Assembly: GCA_964017195.1 (NCBI GenBank)
Contig: OZ024896.1
Span: 6,291,987 to 6,355,986, forward strand
Direction: 5' to 3'
From: Siderastrea radians
Taxonomy: Eukaryota; Cnidaria; Anthozoa; Scleractinia; Rhizangiidae
DNA: 64,000 nucleotides
Part shown: piece by piece, positions 20,662 through 32,637 of the stretch
Layout of the letters: each line of letters opens with the position of its first letter
Numbering within the stretch: the stretch's first letter is position 1
Position numbers and translations under genes: made by a program
The notes under the pieces: generated by a model
What the model was told of the DNA's origin: nothing
Seen by the model: the letters and a program-made list of their open reading frames with translations, nothing else
Databases searched by the model: none

Positions 20662-23600
20662 AACCTGTTTTACAAAATTCTAAATAAGCCCCAGTTTTAG
20701 GTTGTAAACTTAAATATTGGGCACAATAATTATTTTTGTTCACCTTACCTCGGCCTTTTCTCTGCCACAAGTCTACGGTTTAATTCATTTACATTATTGC
20801 AGAGTTGTCAAATTGTACAGACAAGGTACTAATTGAAAAATACCTCCACCTCATTCAATGGTTTGACAGATAAGTTGTGTGGTATAGAGCGAGGAAAAAT
20901 GCGAGCAATGAGTACCGGTAAAATGTCCTTGACCATTATCTGTAAAACCACTGAATGATATTTATTATTCCACTACAATATTTGCCTATCATTTTAAATG
21001 ATTTATTCAATGAGTGATTTGAAACCGGGACACTACAGTGCAATACGCTTTCTACAGTGCAATGCACTCTCATACTCTCGTGTATGTGTTTTCTCCTTAT
21101 ATGATAAACTGATGCTATAGTGGAATAATAATGTACCTCGTTTACTCTTATTGATGCCCAGGGACTATTATATTAAAATCAATCTCTTTAAGTACCCATC
21201 ATCCGTGAATCAACCACTCAACCACTTAGTTGATAAATCGGTCAATCAGTCAATAAAAAAATTTGTGACTAACAGTGTTGCCAACACGAATAACAAATGG
21301 TCCAGTAACCACTTAAGTGACTTTGATGCACAGATTATGACTCACTATGTTACTACCCCTGACTGTGATGGTAGTAAATCTTGTGGTTTAATTTGTTTTT
21401 GGTTTGATCATTAGCCTTTACACTGCATCTAATGTCACCAATGAGCAATGTTACTGATTGCCATAATCTGGTAGCAAAGAGAAACAAAAAGAAAGCCTCT
21501 TCATAAATCATTTCAGGATAGTCTGAAACCTGTCATGTAATGAACTGACAAGAGGGGATCAGACTGTGGTGAATCCATCATTTGAAATAGTTTTCCCTGT
21601 CAAGTGAATTCAGTCAGATAACTCCGAATCATCATTCCTGGGAAGTTAGTTGTGTGTGTGCGTGTGTGTGGGGGGGGGAGTAGGGTTACTCCCAAATAAA
21701 TGCTACTCGTGTATGGATGTGTTACTGAGGGAACATAAAGTGTATGTGGATACAGTCAAACTAATCACCAACATCAAAATTTGCAAAAAAAAACCAAAAA
21801 TATAAAACCTTATTTCAAAACTGCTCTTAAAATTTTTTATTTCAATTGATAATGTCTGCCTGGGAACATACATGTAGCTAAGAGTACAAATTTATTAACC
21901 AAATCCTTACAATAAACTGCCATATTTTTTCTGACATCAGGTTGATGGAATAAAAACCTGTATGGAAAACAAAGCAGAGTAAATGTTTAATTATCTCAGT
22001 TGCCAAAAGTAAGCCCATGGCTTTAGGGAGGTTCTAAGGATATTTGCGCAATTTTTTTCTGCGCATCAATACTGCGCACACAATTCACAACATTGGCATT
22101 ATGTCATGCCGTGTCATGCACTGAGCATGCACACTCGCATGAAAAACTACCCCAAATGTTTTAAGACACTGTAAACTGCCGCTTATAAGCCCTAGGGTGA
22201 TACAACTTTGTAAAGGGTTTTGGGTGGGCTTATAAATGGAGGGGCTTATATCCGGGGGGGGCTTATAAGCGGAATAAGAAAAACGTTACGAAATGAGCCA
22301 CAGCAGTGTTGATCGGAATACATTTTTAATGTACCAGTTTGTAATTAACCTTTGAAATGTCATAATAAGTCAAATTCATTTCGATTTTAACAACAAAATC
22401 AAAACTGCAACAACACGAACATAACCGGAACATAACAAAACAGAAGCTCAGAGTTAATCTTTGCAGTTTTCTGTGAGAGTGCTTAATATTAAGGAAACAG
22501 GGAAAACTAGAGGAGGGCTTATATCCGGGGGGGGGCTTATTACCGGATGTATTTTTTGTTTACAGGTGGATGGGCCTATAGCCGGGGGGGGGGCTTGTAA
22601 GTAGGCGGGCTTATAAGCGGCAGTTTACAGTATTTGTTTTGAGTTTTAAGCATGTGCATTTAAACAAGTGGCATTGAAACATTCCAAGTGGACAAAAGGT
22701 AAACTGTATTTTTAGAGATGGTTGGTCTCATGTAAATACTTATGCCAGTCTGAATTTCAGACTGCACCAGAAATTGCACCAGTCTGAGTTTACAGTGCTT
22801 TAATGAAATCAGGGTTTTACTGCCACTGGGTATCTGAGGATGTTGTTAAACATTCTTGAGAGCTGCTCAACTTTAGTCTGAGGGGGTGTTTGCATGACAC
22901 CAGTTCATTGTATGCTTTTCATTCTGATACAAGTTCACCCCAGTTCCCTCTTGCTTCTCTGTATTTGTTACATGATTACAGCACAAAATCTCATAACAGT
23001 GCGAGCCATACCTGGGTGAGTTCATACCGGTATCATGTAAACATGGTGTAACTATTTGATTCATTCTGCATTAAGTTAATTAACCATATAGCCATCCAGA
23101 TAAATCTCACATCACCATGGAAAAAGGATTTTGTAACTTGATGAAGGGAGATTGTTAACTACAGATCTCGCATTGTTCCTAGGAGATTTTTGTGGATGGT
23201 ATTCTGTCATACGCTGTTTTCAGCATTTCGTGCCGCTATATTGGTGAAATAATGAAGAAGAACATCTGAATTCCACAACTGAACATTGCGCGTGCATAGC
23301 TACTGCCAGTCCCCAACCGCACATTAAAAAGAAAATCAGTAAAACTAAGAGGAAAGTAGTAAAGTTCCGATTTTTTGGCGAATCGCCCCACCCTTCTTTA
23401 CAATCCGAAGCATGCAATTACTGTTTTTACAAAGAATAGACGAAGTACAGCACAAAAATGTATAAAGATATGTGCTTGGCCATCATAACTTTCATATTCA
23501 TAATAAAGCAAATTTCTAGAAACTGTTGCTTCAAATTTTGCATCCTCTAAATCTATATATTTGAATGATTTTAAAACTGTTTAATTATGTTTGACTGGGT

Positions 23601-25082
23601 TCAGAAATTGAATGGAATCAAACACAGCTGTATATATAGGCATATTTTTGGTTAATAATTATTGTGTTCAATTACCGAACCCAAATTAACCCAATGACTG
23701 CATTCAATCCAGTTCAATTTACTGAACAGTTAGATACGTAAGCTGGGCTAATTATATAACTGATATCTTCCACGTACCTTAACTTCACTGTAAGAAAATG
23801 CTGCATCACTGATCACTGCTGGCATATATGCCTAGAACGGAAAAAAAGGATCAGTGAAAAAAAAAAAACACAAAACAAAACAAATTCAGGGCTAAAAATT
23901 GGCAGTCGCCCAGTCGCCAGTGGCGATTTAAAACTGACCAGGGCCACTAAAAGTCAAGGCTTAAATGCCTGATAGAGGACTGCAAATAAAAGTTACACTG
24001 TAGTTACAATTCAAATAAATTAGACTTTCATTGGAGCATCTCTGTTTTATTTCCCCTCCTCAACTCTAAGTTCATCAATTGAAGAAAATTTTCAGTTCTT
24101 GGAGTGCAAATTCGTGAGAGCGAGCGCCTGGCAAATTACTTTCATCCTTAAAATAATATTAACTTTATTGTTTTTCTTTTGACAACATCAAATAACTAAT
24201 ATTGTATGTAACATACATTATTAAAGCATTCACAACGCAATTTTTGACCAATGTGACATTAATGAACAGAAAGAATGGGTGAACAGAATAGTAATTATAC
24301 TCAATGTCAATTATTAAGGGAGTCGTCATTCACTTTGCTAGCATAATGTCACTTCCAGCTTTGAAATGTTGTTGCCGAAGCTATACTTTGCTTTACTTTT
24401 GTGATCCACCTGATTCATGAGACGTACAAGTGCCTACTGTTGGAAATTTTTGCATCCACCCGTGAAAGTGTTCTTCTTTCCAGCTTTTGTGGAATCCTGA
24501 CAAATGATTAATAAATCATCGCCTGAACCCCTCATTTGCAGCTATCCAAACTCTTTTAACCATTTGTCTAAAAAGTGGTTATGTCTTCCACCCTTTGCAC
24601 GGTTCATTGCTATAATACAGGTAAGGTAAAGCACTTGAATATCGATCGATTGAATGAGCAACAAAATGGCAGGACCTCATTTAAGTTTACTGGATGTTCA
24701 ATCATCTCCAGTCTCCTTTGTTTAACTCAGTAAAAAGCCAGTTGCAATTAATCAAACATGTTCTAACTAATCCCAGCAGACAATTGTCAGTTAAACAAGC
24801 CAGATTGCCTTTAGGAAGCAAAAACACATCAGTACAAATATGTCAATTGCATAAAAAAAATCCTTTGCTTACATCTGGATCCCCCCCCCCCCTGGGAATA
24901 CAGTGGTTTTTGAGAAAACCAAACAATGCATGCAGTATTTATTTGAACTTTCTAAAACATGAACATTCCATTATAAGTGACAAATAGTAAGAAGCACTTT
25001 CCACAATGCAGTGCTTTTATTTCATACATGTAGGTTAACTGAGATCGAAAAAAATGGCAAATTGCAGTCGCCTTCTGAACTA
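20662..25082. other. AT-rich intergenic DNA with one MITE
   Basis: No coding region, splice-supported exon or RNA gene was found in about 4.4 kb. It contains the 22169-22630 element, a GT and G-run tract at about 21650-21680, and scattered A or T runs. Confidence 0.5.
22169..22630. mobile_element. TIR element, CTGTAAACTGCCGC ends
   Basis: CTGTAAACTGCCGCTTATAA at the left is mirrored at the right. Internal G-rich GGGCTTATATCCGGGGGGG units occur three to four times. Non-coding. The target duplication is unclear. Confidence 0.75.
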
Positions 25083-26019
25083 ATGCATGGTTCAATTTTG
25101 CCTGTTACCATCCCCCCACCGGGCAACCCCGGGGACAAGTCCAGCCCTCGAGTCCGGGGGTGGGGAATTGTTTGAAGTGGTCTTGTCCTGGGGGTAGAAG
25201 AGTGGGGCAAATCGAAAATAACTTCTTGTTGTTCTTGTAAAGTACGTCACTTCTCAGTTGATATGACGGCCCCAGACCGCGTGGAGAAGATTGCCTATTT
25301 CCAGTGAAAATCTCTAGTATTTGTAGCAGACTGTTTAGAGAAGAATAATATCTCAAAATTAAAATCTGTGTTTGACGGTATGTTTAACATAAATTGTTGG
25401 ACGAATGTGCATTTGATGCGTACTCAAATGAATGGTGGTCGTCACAAACAAAGAAATATTTCTTCAGTGTGTTTATATTTATAATAAGACGACTTAAATA
25501 GACTCTAGATAAAAACGGATGCACAGCTTTATGTTAAACAGAGATCTCAGTCCAGTGTTCTTATGAAACAAGCTAAGAAAAACTCCCTTAAATGCTGCCA
25601 TCAATTTGTTCATGGGCCTCTTGTGCGTATGCGCTATATTTAGAATAAAACGTGGCGAAGAAAATTTCTTTACTTGCCAGCTGTATGCCAGTGCAGGTAG
25701 AGTTTTTTCTTCAGTTTTCTGTTCATGTTTTTATTATATTATGCATGTAGTGTCCTTCGTTCAATAAACTCTAGAAAAGCGTTTAAGTTCTTGTCAAAAC
25801 GTCTGGTTTTGCTATTGTACGGAAATCAATATCGTCATTTAGGTTTTGTACACAAAACAACGTATTTGTGGTCGATGAGGAGTCCCGGGGTTGGGGAATC
25901 GTCTCTTTCTGTGTGCCCGGGGGTGGGGAATAGACTGCCAAGTGAGAAAAAAAAATGCAAACCCCCGGGGGTAGGCCCGGGAAGGGGGGGATGGTAACAG
26001 GTAGAATTGAACCATGCAT
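25083..26019. mobile_element. 937-bp TIR element, copy 1
   Basis: Ends ATGCATGGTTCAATT and AATTGAACCATGCAT. G-rich subterminal blocks (CCCCGGGGACAAG, CCGGGGGTGGGGAAT) lie inside both ends. A second copy is at 58213-59146. Short open frames rich in PGVG are translations of these G-rich blocks, not genes. Confidence 0.85.
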
Positions 26020-26027
26020 AATATTGA

Positions 26028-26392
26028 GTGATAAACAAAATTAATTCACACATAAGCTTAACTTGAGCTTAAGTGAAGCCAAATAAAATTATTGAATTCA
26101 AGCAAACAATTCATAAGTGATAAACAAAATTAATTCACACATAAGCTTAAGTCTTGAGCTTAAGTGAAGCCCAATAAAATTATTGAAATTCAAGCAAACA
26201 ATTCATAAGTGATAAACACAATTAATTCACACATAAGCTTAAGTCTTGAGCTTAAGTGAAGCCCAATAAAATTATTGAAATTCAAGCAAACAATTCATAA
26301 GTGATAAACACAATTAATTCACACATAAGCTTATTGGTCTTGAGCTTAAGTGAAGCCAAATAAAATTATTGAAATTCAAGCAAACAATTCAG
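26028..26392. repeat. Tandem repeat, 4 units of 89-92 bp
   Basis: Units begin GTGATAAACA at 26028, 26117, 26209 and 26301 and contain ATAAGCTTAA and GAGCTTAAGTGAAGCC. The array starts 9 bp after the 25083-26019 element. Confidence 0.9.
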
Positions 26393-26800
26393 AAATCAGA
26401 ATAAGGGTCAAAAAATATTTAAGACCTACTTCAGTAGATACATAAGCTTAAGTGAGGATGTGCTTTTTCATCGATTCGTTACTTGCATGGATTTTGGTAG
26501 GGGTTTTGCCGAGGATATTGTAAACAATGACTGGATTCAGAGTTAAAAAGAACGAGGCATATATCAATTATGTCCTGTTTTGTTATTCTTTTGTTTAGTC
26601 AATGAGTTAACATCTTGACGATTCGCGTTGGTACTTGTTTTCGCCTTTTACTTCACTGCATGCTTTCATAAGCTGTTTTCTCCTTTGCCTGGCTACACTT
26701 TGCTCCGTGAAAACAAAACACACTGGTATTCTTCAAAGCTGAGAAAAGCGGGTTATCGTCGTAAAAGTAAATAACTGGAAATATTATATTTATGACCAAA

Positions 26801-26925
26801 GCCAAGACAAGTTTCTCTTTGTTCGAGATAACGGGGAATTGGAAATAAGCGAGTTGAGCCAAGACAAATTTCTCTTTGTTCGAGATAACGGGGAATTGGA
26901 AATGAGCCAGTTGAGTTGAGATAAA
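26801..26925. repeat. Tandem duplication, about 62 bp x 2
   Basis: The segment with TTCTCTTTGTTCGAGATAAC is repeated almost exactly. It makes a short repeated peptide in a minus-strand frame that I do not regard as a gene. Confidence 0.85.
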
Positions 26926-27600
26926 TAAAAGCGAATTTCCCATACCGTAATATTCTGTGAAATGATTGAAAAATTCCGAGAAACTCACCCGTGAAACTTA
27001 GCAAGCAGGACTTCACGCTGGTTCAGTTAAAGCATCGGGCCAAAGCAATCCATATTTCTCCTCTCAATAAAGACATCCATATTCCACTTAATAGGCATTT
27101 AGGACCGGCAGTCGAGTTTCTTTAGCCTATCTTTTCATTTCTAACGTTGAAAAGGTATTGTGTCCTCGTTCTCAGCCACGCACGCGGCCAGATTGCGAAA
27201 TCTTGTAACATGATACCATCACCTTTGCACTACCCCCTCAAATTGCGTTCCCTTTTTTCGTTTTGTTTTGGTTTGTTTCTTTTCCTCTTTTTTTCACTTT
27301 CTATGAGTAGTATTAAATGACATACCGTAAAAGGTGCGGTTTAAGTTTTGAGGAAAAGTTCACTTTTGTAACAGTGCATTTTTTTTTTTGTTAAACAAAC
27401 TTTGCTAAAGCACGGAGATTGATTTTAACTGAACACCTTGTAACTTCATGCTGTCCTTGGCGTAAATTTCTTCTCCGTTCTCGATTACGACTTCTTTCCC
27501 CTTGATGATCTGTAGAATAAAATACAAAAACGTAGACGTAAATTATTCGGTGGTACAAAATTATTTCCAATCACAAATGGATAAAAATCAAGAAAACTGT

Positions 27601-27843
27601 ACCCGACATGTTTACAGTTCTCTGTCGGCGTCTCTCAGTTTTCCTCTGGCGTTGTTCTTCAGTACCGTTCCGTCTTATTTCTAGTTGCCTTTATCTCTCT
27701 GCTGTACTGTTCCTTCGTCTTTTTCGTTTTCGTTTCCGCTCTGCTTGACCGGGTGCTTGACGCTGTTCTTCAGTGGCGTTTCTCCTTCTTTTCCGTTGTT
27801 GTTCTCTATCTCCGTCTCTTTTCCTTCGTCTCTGCTCTTCCAG
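27601..27843 (-). pseudogene. Fragment encoding Arg-rich TEEQR peptide repeats
   Basis: The minus-strand frame reads LEEQRRRKRDGDREQQRKRR, then RRRNATEEQRQ, RRRNSTAER (stop) RQ, and RRNGTEEQRQRKTERRRQR. Three copies of 'N(A/S/G)T.E.R' are spaced by charged residues, similar in style to 23-residue STPR-type repeats found in some DNA-binding and transposon proteins. One in-frame TAA at about 27690 breaks it. It may be a remnant of a larger gene, or the low-complexity purine-rich DNA may produce the pattern by chance. Confidence 0.3.
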
Positions 27844-27879
27844 CGAAAATTGCCTCATGTAAGAATGTCATGAAATGCG

Positions 27880-27925
27880 ACGTACGTACGTATGTATGTA
27901 TGTATGTATGTATGTATGTATGTAC
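27880..27925. repeat. (GTAT)n microsatellite
   Basis: GTAC and GTAT tetranucleotide run of about 46 bp. Confidence 0.95.
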
Positions 27926-28247
27926 GGCGCACGCGCCCGCGAGCCATTCCGCTTGCCATGACCATAAAAAATTACCAGCACGCCTTTAAGTATGACTATG
28001 GGGCTCCACTCCCGCGGCCTACGGCCGCGGAGGAGTTCCGCTAGTAATCACGTGACCACAAGTTTGTTGATCGCAAGCTGACAAAATCTGTAACGTTGAA
28101 CATGGGAACAAATGAATTTCAACCCGCGATCATCACATATCCTAAAATAATGCCGTCTCCTGAATTAAAATATCGTCTTATACTGGTTATAAACATTATC
28201 TTAAGGGAAAATTCGGGAAAAGTATTATCTGAGGACATGAAATGCGA

Positions 28248-28340
28248 TAGCCTCCCACGCAGTCGTTTTTAGGGGAGTCGTATTACCCTGTGGGGAGGAG
28301 GGTAATATGACTCCCCTAAAAACGACTGCATGGGAGGCTA
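28248..28340. mobile_element. 93-bp hairpin MITE with 9-bp target duplication
   Basis: TAGCCTCCCACGCAGTCG at the left and its near-complement at the right fold into one hairpin. GAAATGCGA flanks it on both sides (28239-28247 and 28341-28349). The related segment at 31190-31450 lacks the insert and has one copy (GAAATGCGG). A 9-bp duplication suggests a Mutator-like source. Confidence 0.88.
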
Positions 28341-28905
28341 GAAATGCGACGGCTAGTAAAAATTCATTCAGCGAAAGTTGAGCGTTGTCGAGCTTGAGTC
28401 AACAAATTTAGTCACTTGCGGTGAACAAACTTGTGATCACGCGATCATTTTTTTCAAACCGCGGAGTGAAACCAACGGTCCATGAAGTGACACAAAATTC
28501 AAGCCATTTGAAAGGAAGTTTGGGATCAATAGCAAGTGGCTTCTTAATGCGCCCAACGTCAATTTAGCTCAATATCATTAATATTCTTTGTAACCTTTTG
28601 AAACAAGCATCTCCACCTAATTGCAAAAACGATAACTCGAAACTCAAGAAAAACTGTCATATACTTGAGAAAGTGATTTAGCTCTATATAAGACCCTCGT
28701 TGTAACTTGCTGCTGGGGTGGAATTAACTTCTGGAAAGATTTTACAGTTATTTATTTCCTCCACTCCTTTCGTGCTGGGTTGCATGTAAGATGTGCAGTT
28801 GATGCATCTACGTGCGAATTACAAACAAAGCGCTTGACACACCTCAAGTTTAAGTTCAAGTATACGTAAAAGATAGAAACAAAGAAAGCATTGAAAAGAT
28901 ATTTT

Positions 28906-29030
28906 TGGATGATCAGAGAGTGGGTTTCAATTGTGTCGAAAGCACGTAGCGTATGCTTTGCTTGTCCTTTACTACGCTCTGTGATTGGCTTAAATTAGTC
29001 GACCCACTTTCGAAACCAGACAGATCTAAA
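28906..29030 (+). repeat. Dispersed repeat R1, copy
   Basis: Contains GTGGGTTTCAATTGTGTCG and GTGATTGGCTTAAATTAGTC, like 30958-31188, about 200 bp upstream of the TATA box of the 29319 gene. Confidence 0.75.
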
Positions 29031-29100
29031 ATTAGCTAAACTCCCTTGCATGAATTTTCCGGCGCTTGACGACAACATGCTTGTACTTCCTTTGAGTTCT

Positions 29101-29140
29101 GATTGGCTCAGTGTGTTGTTTGTGACAGTTGTGATTGGTT
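29101..29140 (+). promoter_or_regulatory. Inverted CCAAT boxes
   Basis: GATTGGCTC at 29101 and GATTGGTTA at 29133 are two reverse CCAAT motifs about 90-125 bp upstream of the TATA box. Confidence 0.4.
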
Positions 29141-29224
29141 AAACTGAATTGCTTTGGTTTTGGTTTTATGACACTCGATTGAACACCACTCAACTCCCAC
29201 GCTCATTCATCTAATGGGCTCTGG

Positions 29225-29232
29225 CTATAAAA
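29225..29232 (+). promoter_or_regulatory. TATA box CTATAAAA
   Basis: A clear TATA box 87 bp before the ATG at 29319, placing transcription start near 29255. This is the best promoter signal in the window. Confidence 0.65.
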
Positions 29233-29318
29233 ACGTGTGTACAGTTTGAAGCAATCATTTCAGCGTCGCCAACGGTGAATTGTGGAAAAACGATAACTGT
29301 AGCGTCGGATAGTGAACG

Positions 29319-29993
29319 ATGAGTGCTCCAGCAGCAGCAAGCCTTCGTCCTCCATGGCAACCCAGAGTGCTGTTCCATCGCCTCATGCTCCCTAACTGGC
29401 TTCGCAATAACCCGAAAGTGAAATGGAACTCTCCGAAAGAAGGAGATGACCTCAATTTAATCATCAAGCCAGACTCCTCCGACTGGGAGAACATTTTCCG
29501 AGTTCCTCTGATCCCTAGAGGCTCGTTGGCAGACGAGGCAGATATTACAGTTAAGATGAAGGTGGGAGTGGTCTTGCCCGAGCCTCAGAGGCCCCGCGAT
29601 CCTATGTCCTATATGATTTCCGATGGCGACTTTTCCATGGGAATCCAGTTGCTTGATCCAAACCACGATTACGCTACGAAAGGTCCGTACAGGGCGGTGG
29701 AAGGCGACTCAGCCAGGAACAAGTTGCAAAACCCGAACACGGAGGTCGCTGCAACCGTTTCTTCTACCTCAAGAAACAACCCTGATCAGTTTGAGCTCAC
29801 AATAAAGCCGAGCGAGACGTTTGGGTCAGCTTACTGTGCCATAGATGACGGCCACAAGATTGTCGCGCAATATTCTAACGACTTGAAGCTGAGCAAGGGG
29901 CTGTGGTTTGAGCTGTATCGTTTCAAAAGCACGGAGAGATACACCATCAACTACATTGAGATCACTGTGTACGAGGATTCCACGCCGTGCTAA
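29319..29993 (+). CDS. Intact single-exon gene, unknown function, 224 aa
   Basis: An uninterrupted 224-codon frame from ATG in AACGATGAG to TAA. It has its own TATA box upstream and a poly(A) signal (AATAAA, 30479-30484) 486 bp after the stop. No signal peptide or membrane segment is seen. The sequence alternates short hydrophobic stretches with loops (WENIFRVPL, DITVKMKVGVV, SMGIQLLD, QFELTIKP, WFELYRF, YTINYIEITVYE), suggesting an all-beta, perhaps jelly-roll fold. That is inference; no family is recognised. Codon use looks coding and GC is higher than in the surroundings. Partial copies of the last 58 codons and 3' UTR lie downstream, so the gene or its RNA has been duplicated. A lineage-specific coral gene, possibly stress-induced because intronless, is a guess. 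Confidence 0.75.
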   Translation: MSAPAAASLRPPWQPRVLFHRLMLPNWLRNNPKVKWNSPKEGDDLNLIIKPDSSDWENIFRVPLIPRGSLADEADITVKMKVGVVLPEPQRPRDPMSYMISDGDFSMGIQLLDPNHDYATKGPYRAVEGDSARNKLQNPNTEVAATVSSTSRNNPDQFELTIKPSETFGSAYCAIDDGHKIVAQYSNDLKLSKGLWFELYRFKSTERYTINYIEITVYEDSTPC

Positions 29994-30478
29994 GTGACAC
30001 TGATGATATTGAAGCAACAGTTGAGTAACGACTGATTTTTACAATTTTAGATTTAACGATTACCTACTCTTGTTGTAAAACACTTCTTAGACTTTCAAGA
30101 CAGAAACCTGGATCTTATAATTCCATTTGTAACGATTGATTGGCTTTAGTAATACTCTGTGTTACAATATATTGTCTTGGTACTGTCTGCAGCACAAAAA
30201 TTATAGCTAAGATCAAACTAGATTGTACGACTTTTCAAATTCGTCAGAAAAAGCGTCAGCTCAAACATAATACGTAAACAAAAGAACTGAGGATATATCT
30301 GGATAGAAACTTTGCAGTACTAGTCTTATTCCGTTTGTAGGAAATGACTGACCTCATTCAGCCTCTTGTATTAGACTGTACAGACCTAAAGCTCAAAATA
30401 GTAATTAATCGGTTCTGACGAAAGTGTGATCTAGACTTGTTATCTTGTTAGCCTTGACTTGTATCGAACTGTTTGTAC

Positions 30479-30484
30479 AATAAA
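30479..30484 (+). terminator. Poly(A) signal AATAAA
   Basis: Follows the 29319-29993 gene and is kept in the duplicated copy at 32170-32175. The third copy has a degraded ATTAAG. Confidence 0.6.
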
Positions 30485-30957
30485 GTCCTGTTACTCAAAT
30501 GCATGGCGCGGGATTCGTATTTTAAGAGTAAAACCACTTTCAATTCGTTGCAGTTTAAACAAAAGACCATAAATAATAGTCTCTTTGTTCTCCTAGTTTT
30601 TTTGAGTGCATTTATTTGCATAATGTATACCGTTTCCGCTCGCGAGTAGGAAAGTAGGACGACTGCTCGCAGACTAGCCCAGAGGGACTAAAATTCTTTT
30701 CCTTTTTTTTTCTCTTTTTCGAAATATTCGAAAAAAAAATTCACTTTACGGCTCAAAACCTCAATACTGCTGGGCTTGAATATCCACTCAGCACTGACTA
30801 CTGAGTCTCGTCCACTCCTACTCAATCTTAGAACAACCTTGTATCACATAATAAACAGCACCACAGGAAAGTATTGCTCAATGGCTTTCATTTTTTGGCC
30901 ACACCTTTCTAAGGTTCTATCCACAGACTCAAGTTCGTATTAAAACACAGAAAACAT

Positions 30958-31188
30958 TAAAAAGCTATTTGTAGATAATAAGAGCGGGTTTCGATTTGTC
31001 GAAGGTACGTAGCGTATGCTTTGGTTGTCCTTTGCTACGCTCTGTGATTGCCTTAAATTAGTCGACCCACTTTCGAAACCAGACAGATGGAAAGTTAACT
31101 ACTATTGATCCCAGATGTCCTTTCAAATGGCTTGAATTTTGCGTCACTTCACGGACCGTTGATTTCACTCTGCGGTTTCAAAACTAGT
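30958..31188 (+). repeat. Dispersed repeat R1, intact copy
   Basis: Uninterrupted reference copy that defines the empty site of the Tc1/mariner-like element at 16923-19897. Its last part is also present inverted near 28450-28520. Confidence 0.8.
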
Positions 31189-31189
31189 A

Positions 31190-31450
31190 ATTTTTATAAT
31201 CACTTGACCACAAGTTTGTTGAGCGCAAGCTGACCACAAAATCTGTAACGTTGAACATGGGACAAATGAATTTCAACCCGCATTCATCACATATCCTAAA
31301 ATAATGCCGTCTCCTGAATTAAAATATCGTCTTATACTGGTTATAAACATTATCTTAAGGGAAAATTTGGGAAAAGTGTTATCTGAGGACATGAAATGCG
31401 GCGGCTAGAAAAAAATCATTCAGCGAAAGTTGAGCGTTGTCGAGCTTAAG
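31190..31450 (+). repeat. Duplicate of 28049-28395 without the MITE
   Basis: Shares the ACCACAAGTTTGTTGA, ATAATGCCGTCTCCTG and GCGTTGTCGAGCTT segments with the gene's upstream region. It is part of a rearranged duplication that placed upstream sequence next to the 3' gene fragment. Confidence 0.8.
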
Positions 31451-31502
31451 GGGCCGATTATATGAGCCGGGCTGGCTCGGTTAGCAGGGCTGGCTTACTG
31501 TG

Positions 31503-31679
31503 GCGTTTGGGTCAGCTTACTGTGCCACAGATGACGGCCACAAGATTGTCGCGCAATATTCTGACGACTTGAAGCTGAGTAAGGGGCTGTGGTTTGAGCT
31601 GTATCGTTTCAAAAGCACGGAGAGATACACCATCAACTACATTGAGATCACTGTGTACGAGGATTCCACGCCGTGCTAA
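31503..31679 (+). pseudogene. 3' fragment copy of the 29319 gene
   Basis: 58 codons plus stop matching the end of the 224-aa protein, from FGSAYCA to EDSTPC, with few changes (I to T, N to D). There is no start and no N-terminal part. The 3' UTR and poly(A) signal follow. Truncated duplication. Confidence 0.9.
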
Positions 31680-32637
31680 GTGACACTGATGATACTGAAG
31701 CAACAGTTGAGTAACGACTGATTTTTCCAATTTTAAGTTTCACGATTACCTTCTCTTGTTGTAAAACACTTCTTAGACTTTCAAGACAGAAACCTGGATC
31801 TCATTATTCCATTTGTAACGATTGATTGGCTATACTCTATGTTACAATATATTGTCTTGGTATTGTCTGCAGCTCAAAAATGATACCTAAGATCAAAATA
31901 GATTGCACGACTTTTCAAATTCGTCAGAAAAAGCGTCAGCTCAAACATAATACGTAAACAAAAGAACTGAGGATATATTTTGATAGAAGCTTTGTAGTAC
32001 TAGTCTCATTCCGTTTGTAGGGAATGACTGACCTCGTTCAGCCTCTTGTATTAGACTGTACAGACCTAAAGCTCTCAATAGTAATTAATCGGTTCTTTTA
32101 AATGTCTAAGGAAAGTGTGATCCAGACTTGTTATCTTGTTAGCCTTGACTTGTATCGAACTGTTTGTACAATAAAGTCCTATTACTCAAATGCATGGCGC
32201 GGGATTCGTATTTTAAGAGTAAAACCACTTTCAATTCGTTGCAGTTTAAACAAAGACCATAGATAGTAGTCTGTTTGTTCTCCTTGTTTTTTTGAGTGAA
32301 TTTATTTACATAATGTATACCGTTTCTGCTCGCGAGTAGGAAAGTAGGACGACTGCTCGCAGTCTAACCCAGAGGGTCTAAAATTCTATTTCTTTTTTTT
32401 TTCTCTTTTTGAAATATTCGAATAAAAAAATTCTCTTTACGGCTCAAAACCTCAATACTGTTGGGCTTGAATATCCACTCAGCACTGACTATACTGAGTC
32501 TCGTCCACTCCTACTCATCTTAGAACAACCTTGTACCACATAATAAACAGCACCACACGAAAGTATTGCTCAATGGCTTTCAGTTTATTTTTTGGCCACA
32601 CCTTTCTAAGGTTCTATCCACAGACTCAAGTTCGTGC
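31680..32637 (+). repeat. Duplicated 3' UTR and downstream flank, copy 2
   Basis: Matches about 29994-30945, including AATAAA, the CTCGCGAGTAGGAAAGTAGG segment and the CACAGACTCAAGTTCG end. Confidence 0.9.

Noticed and set aside
25725..25997. 90-codon frame rich in PGVG
   Set aside because: Lies inside a TIR element and arises from G-rich repeats; the copy at 58850 is similar only because the DNA is repeated.
26653..27016. Minus-strand frames with an internal repeated peptide
   Set aside because: The peptide repeat is explained by the 62-bp DNA duplication; no other coding sign.
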